Source: Malassezia japonica
Taxonomy: Eukaryota > Basidiomycota > Malasseziomycetes > Malasseziales > Malasseziaceae
DNA: 64,000 nucleotides
Assembly: GCF_029542785.1 (NCBI RefSeq)
Contig: NC_083375.1
Coordinates: 248,001-312,000 of the forward strand
Direction of reading: 5' to 3'
Shown here: positions 18,792 to 26,262 of the stretch, one piece after another
How positions within the stretch are numbered: the first letter of the stretch is position 1
How the letters are laid out: the number at the start of each line of letters is the position of its first letter
Translations under genes and position numbers: made by a program
Notes under the pieces: model-generated
The model's input: the letters and a program-made list of their open reading frames with translations, nothing else
Database searches by the model: none
Told to the model about the DNA's origin: nothing

Positions 18792-19383
18792 ATGGCGAGT
18801 CCGGCACGCCGGGCAGCACGCCACGCGGTCGAGGTGATCCGGCTCCCCGCGTCGGCGCTGCAGCCGCCCAACGCGGCGGTGAATGTGCGCCAGCGTCCCG
18901 CCGCGCGTTTTGCGAACGAGATGTTTTCGCTGCAGCTGTACCCCCTGCAAGGCCTCGACGTCCCCCCCGGCACGACGGCCATGCCGAAAGTGCTCGGCCC
19001 GCCGTGGCTGCCGTGGCCGCCGCACCCCGACACCCATAGCGCGCACCATCTCCGCCTAGCCGAAGGCGCGCGCGCGGCCGTCGCCGGCGACGAAGACCGC
19101 ACACGATACCTCCGCACGACCGTCTTTGTGAGCAAAAAGCGCGTGCACAAGCTCGCCGTGCTGCGCAACCAGTGCCGCACGCGCCTCCTGGCCGCGCTGC
19201 GCGAGCTCGTGACCCACGAAGACGTGCCGGTACGCGACCGTACGTTTGCGTGCTAACCCAGTCTATGCCTATGTCTTTTTCGCCAATGCCCCCCTCTATG
19301 CTGCGCCACGCGCCACGATCCTCGACACGCTGCGCCGCGCGTTCCGTGCGGTAGGGGCGCCTGCGCCCAGGCGCTCGTCCTAG
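18792..19383 (+). CDS. Small protein resembling bacterial RNase P protein (RnpA-like)
   Basis: Two exons, 18792-19239 and 19262-19383, join across a 22-nt intron (19240-19261; GTACGT...GCTAACCCAG) to give about 189 residues. The central part reads VFVSKKRVHKLAVLRNQCRT followed by RLLAALRELV. It resembles the RnpA core: SKK, then A-x2-R-N-x2-R-x-R and a helix. After the splice, LYAYVFFANAPLYAAPRATI resembles the following strand and helix of RnpA (Y-hydrophobic-hydrophobic-A-R... ). The N-terminus is basic and acid-poor, suggesting mitochondrial import. If correct, it could assist mitochondrial RNase P or be a mitoribosomal protein built on the same fold. I recognise the motif, not a named fungal family, so the call is tentative. 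The gene model itself is well supported. Confidence 0.55.
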
Positions 19384-19504
19384 TGCTGCGGCGCTGAAAA
19401 TCGGGCGGCTTCCGGATTGGTACGGAAGGCCACGTGCGCCTCGGCACGCAGCGGGGCCGCCTACGCGTTGCGACGCGCGAAGCGTAAATTGTTCATAGTC
19501 CACC

Positions 19505-20540
19505 ATGTCGCAGGCCCAGTCGAGTGTGCCGATGCAGCAGCTCGGTGCCGAGAAGGGCGCGCCTGCCGCGAAGGAGGAGAGTGCCAACACCGGTCTCCCC
19601 CAGCCCGCCATCGCCGCGAATGCGAACAAGCCCAAGATCCACCCTGCGGTGATCATTGCCATTTGGATCGCGCTGAGCAGCAGCGTCATTGTGTACAACA
19701 AGTACGTGCTATGGCTAACCCAGGTACATTCTCGACAATCTCAAGTACCCGTACCCCGTCTTCCTCACCACCTTCCACATGGCGTTTGCCGCGATCGGCA
19801 CCCGCCTCCTGGCGCGCTACACGACCCTGTTGAAGGGCCTGAACAACGTCGAGATGACCATGGACCGCTGGACGCGCAACATTCTGCCGATTGGTGCGCT
19901 GTTCTCGGGCTCGCTCGTCTTTAGCAACATGGCCTACCTGACGCTCAGCGTCAGCTTCATCCAGATGCTCAAGGCGTTTACGCCGGTGGCCGTGCTTATC
20001 ATCTCGTTTGCGTTCGGCTTGAAGAAGATGTCGGGCACGCTCACCGGTATCGTGCTCATGATCTCGGTCGGTGTGTGCCTTGCGTCGTACGGCGAGTCGG
20101 TGTTTGACATGACCGGCTTCACCTACCAGGTGCTCGCCATCGGCTTTGAGAGCACGCGTCTGGTCATGGTCCAGGTCCTGCTGCAGGGCCTCAAGATGGA
20201 CCCGCTCGTTTCGCTCTACTACTTCTCGCCGGTGTGCGCCGCGCTGAACATGATCCTCCTGCCGTTCACCGAGGGCCTCGCGCCTTTCCAGGCCCTGGCC
20301 AAGCTCGGCCCGGTGATTCTGCTGAGCAACGCGGGTGTCGCCTTTGGCCTGAACGTCGCGTCGGTGTTCCTGATTGGCGCCGCGTCCTCGCTCACGCTCA
20401 CGCTTGCTGGCGTGCTCAAAGATATCCTGCTCATTCTTGGCTCCATGTGGCTCCTCGGCAGCACCGTCACCGGCGTGCAGTTTGTCGGCTACGCCATCGC
20501 ACTGGGCGGCCTGGTGCTCTTCAAGACCCACAAGGGATAG
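19505..20540 (+). CDS. Triose-phosphate-translocator family (TPT/EamA) transporter
   Basis: Exons 19505-19701 and 19724-20540 flank a 22-nt intron (19702-19723) and give 337 residues with about ten membrane helices. After a polar N-terminus of about 43 residues come IALSSSVIVYNKYILDNLKY, LTTFHMAF, LSVSFIQMLKAFTPVAVL and KDILLILGSMWLLGSTVTG. These are signatures of the drug/metabolite superfamily branch that includes plastid triose-phosphate translocators and many fungal Golgi or ER sugar-phosphate/nucleotide-sugar carriers. Substrate cannot be told from sequence. In fungi such proteins are usually in the secretory pathway. The intron sits within the K of the first helix motif (VYNKY), which supports the model. 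It converges with the JmjC gene with 4 bp between them. Confidence 0.9.
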
Positions 20541-20544
20541 TCAC

Positions 20545-23274
20545 CTACGTGGCAGTCGCATCACTATGTAGCGTCTCCTTAATACCATCGGCCGGCGTCG
20601 CATCGTGTGTTCGCCGGACCGGCACTTTGCACTCGAGAACATAGCCATGGTCCACCGTGGCCGGGGGGGGAGGGCGCACCTTGTTGTCCAGCACGAGGCG
20701 CGAAAGGGGCAGCGCAACGGTCGTCGGAAGCTCGTCAGGCGCCTCGTCGACATGCATCAGGCGCAGGGTATAGTCAATGTGGCGCAGGCGCGTCGTCCAC
20801 ACGCCGCTTCCGCTCTTGATATGCACCCATCCCCCGATCTCAAGATTACGGACAAAGGCAGCGAACTCCTGCTCGCGCCGCGCGGCTTCTTCTTGCTGGC
20901 GCAGGGGGTTGTGTGCACGGCACAGGACCACGAGGCGCTCGGCAGCGTCCTCGCTCAACTCGGGCTCAGGGGCGATGGCAGGATGCAAAGGGGGTGGCAC
21001 TGCGATGGGCACCGCGGCGCCCGGCGCGGTGTCTGACGCCACCGCTGCCGCGGCTTCAGAGCCGGAAGGCGCAGCCGCAGCACCGTGGGACCCCGGCGCG
21101 ACAGCAGGTGCGGCGCCGGACGCAGGCGTCGCGGCGGCCGACGCGTCGGATCCCGGCGTGGCAGACGCGGCGGCCGGCCGTCCCTTCTTGCTCTTCTTGG
21201 CGACGCCTTCGAGGCGGTCGGCATCCGCCTCGGGCACAAAGTCGAGGAACCAGCCGCTGTCCTCTGCAAGTGCACAGCCGACGTGCACTGCACGAGGGCA
21301 CCGCCCTTTGGTGCACTGGATCTTGGCGCCGTGCTTGGCATGCATGGGGTCCGTGCACGACTGGCACTTGAGGCCCCACCGTGCCTTTTCGATCCCGGCC
21401 GCGCCTTGGACGTGGTCGTCGCTGACATATGTCTCGGGGATGAAGCACGCACACAGCTGGTGCGCGGCAAGCGCGCCGCCGTGCATCGCGACTTCGCACG
21501 ACTTTTTCGAGGCAGCACTGCGCTGCAGCGCCGCCGCGTCCTCGCGGGGGACCGGTACCATACCCTGCGTGACGTGCGGCGATACGCAAAAGACGCACGC
21601 GTACGGCAGGTCCGCCGGCGGCTTGGCGTCTTTCTTGGCGTCCTTGGGCGCCTCGACCAGCGCGACTTTCGGCGGCGTCTCCTCCTTGGGCCTGACCTCT
21701 TTGCGCCGCTTCGTCTTTGGCTCGTCAAAGAACTCATCAATGTCAAAGTGCACGCTCTCTTGAGCCAGCTCGCACTTGCAATAGTCCGCCTCGCGGCCGA
21801 TATCGATCCAGGTCGGGAGCGCAAAGTTGACGCTCTCTGCGCAGTTGTATCCCATGTTGTATCCCGAATGGTAGCCGTAGGGATAGGTAATGACAAACTC
21901 TTGCGCATGCTGCACGAGCCGCAGCGGGCGGATGCCTTGCGAGGCGAGGAACGTCGGCGAGGCAAGGAACGACTTGTGCCGCATAAAGTGGGGGCACTTG
22001 CGCGAGTCGGTCGGGAAGGCGGCGGCCATCACCGACTCGAAGCGCTGGCGGTCGGCCTGGCGGATGGCGTACCACTGCTTCGGCGCGCCAAAGTGGATGT
22101 AGTTGATCGAGTAGAGATCCATATCCTCGACGTGCCACGCGAACGACGCGCGCCACATGCCAAAGTAGAGGTAGGGCGTCGTGACTCCGGGCAGCGCATG
22201 CTTCAGGCGCCGCGACAGGAGGCTATCGAGCTCGCCGACGTTCCACGCAGTCGTGCGCTGGTCAAAGAGCGTGCCTTGCAGGTCCGCTCCGTACATGGGC
22301 GGCTTGCCAAAGTTGAGGCTGCGCCAGTACTCGGACTCGATCGCGCGGCACGCTTGCGGCGTCCATTCGGACGGGGACGGCGGCGTATCGCTATCCTGCG
22401 CCTCGTGCGTCCAGCCGTTTCGGTAGTCAAAGGCCGCCCACTCGTCGCCGCTCGTGGCATGCGTCTTGCCGACCTTGCTCTTGGCCGGCTCACGCGACGA
22501 CGCGCCGCCACTACGCGTGCGCACCCCGTCCCCGTGCGAGGGAATCTTGGCGCTCTCGGGCGGCGCGGTGTACAGGCGGCTCTGCGCGTTGGCCTTCTCT
22601 GCAGCGACTGCCGCCTCGGCCTTGGCGCGGATCCGCGCCATCGGCGGCCCCCGCTGCGCATCGTCCAGACACAGATCGAACCACTGCTTGGCATCCCACA
22701 CCTTGGCACGCGTCACGTTCGTCTGCTTCCAGCGCCCGGGCCCGGCAGAGAGAAAGTGCTGCGTGATGGCATTCTTGATGCGCACGCGGTCGATCCGAGC
22801 GATCTCCTCCGACGCCGGCTGGTCCATACCGAGGCTCGGCAGTGATCCTGTCCACTCTTTTGGCGGAATGATCTTGACGATGCCGCTCTGCATGCCCCAG
22901 CGGTCGATCGCCTGGCAATAGGCATAAAAGTCGGCGAACTGCTCCATGGTCGGCGTAAAGACCGGCACGCCTTGCACCGGCACCTTCTCGTCCTCCTCCT
23001 CGTCCTCGTCGTCCATGTGCTCGGGGACGTACGCGTCCATCGGGTAAAAGTACGCAGGCTGGATATCGTCGAGGTGCACCGGCTTGCGCTTGGGCCGCGA
23101 CACACTCGGCGGTGCCTGGGCCGGCGCCGGCTGCGCGGCCTCGGGCGTGTGCTCTGGCGCTTGTTCAAAGACAGGTGTGCGTTCCATCGCACCGAATGCA
23201 GTGTCCGCCGCAGCACGAGGGCCCTCAGAAAGGCCCACGCCCCACGCTGCACCGTCCAGCGCCGCCACTGCCAT
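20545..23274 (-). CDS. JmjN/JmjC histone demethylase with extended PHD, KDM4/Rph1-like
   Basis: This 909-residue protein likely removes methyl groups from histone H3 lysine 9 or 36, using Fe(II) and 2-oxoglutarate. JmjN lies at about residues 75-115 (VPVFTPTMEQFADFYAYC ... IVKIIPPKEW). JmjC lies around 300-485, with iron ligands His381 and Glu383 in WHVEDMDLYSINYIHFGAPK and His469 in YHSGYNMGYNCAESVNFA. A cysteine/histidine-rich region then forms an extended PHD module (CVFCVSPHV ... CQSCTDPMHAKHGAKIQC ... HVGCA). An alanine-rich, low-complexity spacer follows, then a short C-terminal Tudor-like stretch (GWVHIKSGSGVWTTRL). All iron ligands are present, so it should be active. An acidic linker precedes JmjN. 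It is divergent from the coiled-coil gene with only 45 bp between start codons. Confidence 0.9.
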   Translation of the reverse strand: MAVAALDGAAWGVGLSEGPRAAADTAFGAMERTPVFEQAPEHTPEAAQPAPAQAPPSVSRPKRKPVHLDDIQPAYFYPMDAYVPEHMDDEDEEEDEKVPVQGVPVFTPTMEQFADFYAYCQAIDRWGMQSGIVKIIPPKEWTGSLPSLGMDQPASEEIARIDRVRIKNAITQHFLSAGPGRWKQTNVTRAKVWDAKQWFDLCLDDAQRGPPMARIRAKAEAAVAAEKANAQSRLYTAPPESAKIPSHGDGVRTRSGGASSREPAKSKVGKTHATSGDEWAAFDYRNGWTHEAQDSDTPPSPSEWTPQACRAIESEYWRSLNFGKPPMYGADLQGTLFDQRTTAWNVGELDSLLSRRLKHALPGVTTPYLYFGMWRASFAWHVEDMDLYSINYIHFGAPKQWYAIRQADRQRFESVMAAAFPTDSRKCPHFMRHKSFLASPTFLASQGIRPLRLVQHAQEFVITYPYGYHSGYNMGYNCAESVNFALPTWIDIGREADYCKCELAQESVHFDIDEFFDEPKTKRRKEVRPKEETPPKVALVEAPKDAKKDAKPPADLPYACVFCVSPHVTQGMVPVPREDAAALQRSAASKKSCEVAMHGGALAAHQLCACFIPETYVSDDHVQGAAGIEKARWGLKCQSCTDPMHAKHGAKIQCTKGRCPRAVHVGCALAEDSGWFLDFVPEADADRLEGVAKKSKKGRPAAASATPGSDASAAATPASGAAPAVAPGSHGAAAAPSGSEAAAAVASDTAPGAAVPIAVPPPLHPAIAPEPELSEDAAERLVVLCRAHNPLRQQEEAARREQEFAAFVRNLEIGGWVHIKSGSGVWTTRLRHIDYTLRLMHVDEAPDELPTTVALPLSRLVLDNKVRPPPPATVDHGYVLECKVPVRRTHDATPADGIKETLHSDATAT

Positions 23275-23319
23275 CGTGAACAAGGCACAAAGGGGTGTTT
23301 TAGTCAGCCGTTCGCCGCC

Positions 23320-23861
23320 ATGTCGAAAGCCGCCGGGGCGCCGGGCAAGACGCACGACTACAAGGCGCACTTTACAAGGACGCGCGTCGCGTACGACAAG
23401 GTGATTGCGGTACGTATTTTCGCTGACGCAGCGCCAAGCCGAAATCCAGGCAGTCGCGACCAAGGCGATGCAAAAGCAGCAGTCCTTGCAGGAGGAGGTC
23501 GAGTATGTGCCATGACTCACACAGCTTCCTGCTCGACGCGATCAACGACCTGCAAAGGCGCGCGGCCGCTGCAGAGAACCCGGACGCACTGGAGCAGGAA
23601 CCGACGAGCTCGCCGAGAGACCGGTCCGCACAGCGCTCGCGCAGGGGCGCCGCGAGCTACTCGGACGAGGACGAGGATACGCAGGACCTGCACGAGCGCA
23701 GCTTCGAGACAGAAAAGAGCGCGCCGTCGATCGACGTGCTACTCGACGATACCAGCAGCACCAAGCGGCCACGCAGCACGTCGCAGCCGGACGAGGCCGA
23801 CGTCGCGCTCCTCGCGTCGCTCAGCGAGGACGCGGGGCAGAAACGCGCGCGCCTCGAGTAG
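23320..23861 (+). CDS. Small coiled-coil protein, function unknown
   Basis: Three exons, 23320-23409, 23432-23502 and 23525-23861, are separated by two 22-nt introns (GTACGT...GCTGACGCAG and GTATGT...ACTCACACAG). The product is about 165 residues. A basic N-terminus (MSKAAGAPGKTHDYKAHF) leads into a predicted coiled coil of about 60 residues (RQAEIQAVATKAMQKQQSLQ then EEVDFLLDAINDLQRRAAAA). An acidic, serine-rich half follows and ends in two basic patches (KRPRS, QKRARLE) that could be nuclear localisation signals. The pattern fits a small nuclear complex subunit. I do not recognise the family. Confidence 0.75.
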
Positions 23862-23990
23862 TGTATGATAGGTCAGAAGTGCAACAGCAGTAGCATTCCC
23901 GCGTCCGGCATTGCTCCGCCGCTCGCTCCGCAGCGCTGCCGCCGTTCGCTCCGCCGCCGCCTCTTTCCACGTGGCCTCCACTGTCTCGAC

Positions 23991-26222
23991 ATGGTACGAC
24001 CGGCTTGGCGCGGCGTACCCCGCATGGCGCTTGCGCGGTGCGCGGCGCGTGCGGTCCACGGCACCGCACGCCCCCACAAAGCCGCCTCGACCGCGTTCTA
24101 CCGGCCGCTGCCCGATATTGGCGTGTCGTGGAAAGCGTCCGAAGACGACATCGCCGAGGCACGTCGCAGCGCTCTTTCGCGCAACATGCGCTTCCGTGAC
24201 GACGAGGCCGACGAGCTACGCACGCTGCACAACCGCCTTTCCGAGCTCCAAAAACAGGTGCATGCACTCGAGGCTGAGCAAAAAGACGTCGGCGCCGCCA
24301 TCCCCGCCCTCGCCAAGCAGGCAAAGTCTGACGAGGCCGTCGCTGCAGCGCTCGAGGCGAAGCGCACGCGTGCGCGCGAGCTGCGCGCCGAGCTGCGTGA
24401 TGCATCGCACACTGTATCCGAGTGCAATGCGCGCTCGATCGAGATCCGCAACGCATGGCCGAACCGCATGCACAACCGTGTGCCGCTCGGCGCCGAGTCG
24501 CAGTCGCAGATCGTCGCGCTGTGCGACGCACGCGCAGAAAGCGCGGCGCTGCCTCGTGTCGAGCTGCCGTGCACTGCCTCGGCGCTGGACGCGGCGTTGG
24601 CCGACGCCCTTCCGCGCAGCGCGAGCGACGACCATCTTCAGCGTGCCGATGCGCTGCCCCACGGCGGCGTCGACATGTCGGCCGGCATCACGACGACCGG
24701 CCCCTCGTGGCCGTACCTGATCGGGACGCTGTCGCTGCTGGAGCATGCGCTGACGCAGTATGCGCTCGCGACCGCGCTTCGGCACGGCTTTACGATCACC
24801 TCTGTGCCGGACGTGGTCAAGACCGACATTGCGGAGCGCTGCGGCTTCCGGCCGCGCGACGAGGCGTCGGCACAGACGTACTTTGTGGATACCCAGCGCG
24901 ACGAGGCGGGCGCGGCGCTGTGCCTGGCCGGCACGGCCGAAATTCCGCTCGCGGCGTACGTCGCGAATCACACGTACGACGCGACGAGCCACGGCGCGGG
25001 CGGCGACGTACGCGCGCTACCGCTCCCTGTCAAGCTCGCGGCGCTCGGCCATGCATTCCGCGCCGAGGCCGGCGCACGCGGCACCGATACGCGGGGCTTG
25101 TACCGCATCCACCAGTTCTCCAAGGTCGAGATGTTTGTCGTGACCGACGCCGCGTCGAGCGACGCGACGCTCGAGTCGCTCCGCGGCGTCCAGGAAGAGA
25201 TTGCGCAAGGTCTCGGCTTGTTGTACCGCGTGCTCGACATGTCGTCGGAAGAGCTAGGGGCGAGCGCCTACCGCAAGTACGACGTCGAGGCGTGGATGCC
25301 GGGCCGCGGCTCGTGGGGCGAAATCTGCTCGGCGTCCAACTGCACCGACTACCAAGCGCGGCGCCTCGCGATCAAGTATCGTCCCGCCGCCAAGGACGGC
25401 GAGAAGGCCAAGCTGCAGTACGCGCATACGCTCAATGCGACAGCCGCGGCCATCCCCCGCTTGATTGTGGCGCTACTCGAGACGTATGGCGGGGGGAAGC
25501 AGCTCGTGCTGCCGACGTCGCTGCAGCGCTTCTGGCTCGGAGGCGACGGCGACGAGCGTGTGCGGTGGGTGAGTCCCAAGGCCACCAACCCAGCCGGACG
25601 CCCGTCGCACGCCCGCGGGCTTCACACGATGCGGGCCGTGCGCCCGGTTGAGGGAGTGCGCCCAGCAGAGAGCGTGCGCGCCCCCGGCCCATTGTCGATG
25701 CCCACGCGGCGTCTGCATGCCTCGGCACGCACCTCCAAATCCTTCCAAGAGTACAAGGACGAGCTGCGTGCGCGTGCCGCGCGCCACGGCACGGATCCCA
25801 CGACAATCGTCGTGGCATTTGCGCTCCTGCACGAGCTCACGGCCATCCTCCCCCTCTTCCTCCTGGCCCCCCTCTTTGCGGCGCTCGGCGTGAGCGAGTC
25901 GATCCTCGACTTTCTCGAGTCGTTCCGCACGTCGCTCGTATCAGAAGAGACACAGAGCGCGCTGCATGCAAAGCTGCACGAGTGGATCGTGCGGGGCACC
26001 AAGGTCGCCACCAAGCTGTGCTCGCGCTGCGACGAGTACCTCGCGACGCCGTCCGAGGCTCCCAACTCGCCAGTCGCGCTGTGGCTTGCGAGTCTCACTT
26101 CTGCCTACGTCGTCGTAAAGCTGCTCATGCCCGTGCGCCTCGCGGCGTGCGTCGCGCTGGCGCCGTGGACCGCGCGCCGCGCGCTCGGACCGCTGAAGCG
26201 GCTCGTGCGCCGCACCCGCTGA
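23991..26222 (+). CDS. DIA4: Mitochondrial seryl-tRNA synthetase, in one frame with a downstream membrane protein
   Basis: The frame from 23991 is open to 26222 (743 residues). Residues 1 to about 530 are a class II seryl-tRNA synthetase. It has an arginine-rich mitochondrial leader (MVRPAWRGVPRMALARCAAR), the long N-terminal tRNA-binding coiled coil (LHNRLSELQKQVHALEAEQK), and motif 2 and 3 regions including FRAEAGARGTDTRGLYRIHQ, FSKVEMFV and EICSASNCTDYQARRLAIKY. It charges mitochondrial tRNA-Ser. The synthetase fold should end near SLQRFWLGGDGDERVRW, but no stop follows. The frame continues into a separate-looking mitochondrial protein (listed next). Whether a fusion is made, or a small intron near 25567-25595 with a frame change ends the synthetase, cannot be decided here. 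A CACGTG box at 23968-23973 precedes the ATG by 18 bp. Confidence 0.85.
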   Translation: MVRPAWRGVPRMALARCAARAVHGTARPHKAASTAFYRPLPDIGVSWKASEDDIAEARRSALSRNMRFRDDEADELRTLHNRLSELQKQVHALEAEQKDVGAAIPALAKQAKSDEAVAAALEAKRTRARELRAELRDASHTVSECNARSIEIRNAWPNRMHNRVPLGAESQSQIVALCDARAESAALPRVELPCTASALDAALADALPRSASDDHLQRADALPHGGVDMSAGITTTGPSWPYLIGTLSLLEHALTQYALATALRHGFTITSVPDVVKTDIAERCGFRPRDEASAQTYFVDTQRDEAGAALCLAGTAEIPLAAYVANHTYDATSHGAGGDVRALPLPVKLAALGHAFRAEAGARGTDTRGLYRIHQFSKVEMFVVTDAASSDATLESLRGVQEEIAQGLGLLYRVLDMSSEELGASAYRKYDVEAWMPGRGSWGEICSASNCTDYQARRLAIKYRPAAKDGEKAKLQYAHTLNATAAAIPRLIVALLETYGGGKQLVLPTSLQRFWLGGDGDERVRWVSPKATNPAGRPSHARGLHTMRAVRPVEGVRPAESVRAPGPLSMPTRRLHASARTSKSFQEYKDELRARAARHGTDPTTIVVAFALLHELTAILPLFLLAPLFAALGVSESILDFLESFRTSLVSEETQSALHAKLHEWIVRGTKVATKLCSRCDEYLATPSEAPNSPVALWLASLTSAYVVVKLLMPVRLAACVALAPWTARRALGPLKRLVRRTR
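25629..26222 (+). CDS. FMP10-like / DUF1279-like mitochondrial membrane protein
   Basis: This segment lies in the same frame as the seryl-tRNA synthetase but looks like an independent protein. It has its own ATGs at 25629 and 25698, and a typical import leader (PTRRLHASARTSKSFQEYKD). It carries the conserved block TTIVVAFALLHELTAILPLF found in small fungal inner-membrane proteins of the FMP10/FAM210 kind. A second hydrophobic segment lies near the end (SAYVVVKLLMPVRLAACVAL), followed by a basic tail. The family name is from motif recall and is tentative. It may be translated from its own mRNA or as the C-terminus of a fusion. The BPL1 start is 40 bp downstream of the stop. Confidence 0.6.
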   Translation: MRAVRPVEGVRPAESVRAPGPLSMPTRRLHASARTSKSFQEYKDELRARAARHGTDPTTIVVAFALLHELTAILPLFLLAPLFAALGVSESILDFLESFRTSLVSEETQSALHAKLHEWIVRGTKVATKLCSRCDEYLATPSEAPNSPVALWLASLTSAYVVVKLLMPVRLAACVALAPWTARRALGPLKRLVRRTR

Positions 26223-26262
26223 GCGCTCGGACCAAGTCCGTACACAGTTTAGTCAGCACACC

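Noticed and set aside
18706..19701. A 331-codon minus-strand frame across the RnpA-like gene.
   Set aside because: Low-complexity arginine/alanine-rich product without a plausible family; the plus strand has a spliced, motif-bearing gene in the same place.
25567..25595. A small intron at the junction of the seryl-tRNA synthetase and the membrane protein (GTGAGT or GTGGGT to AACCCAG).
   Set aside because: Not called, because the unspliced frame is open and both splice versions change frame away from the membrane protein; kept only as a possibility in the findings.
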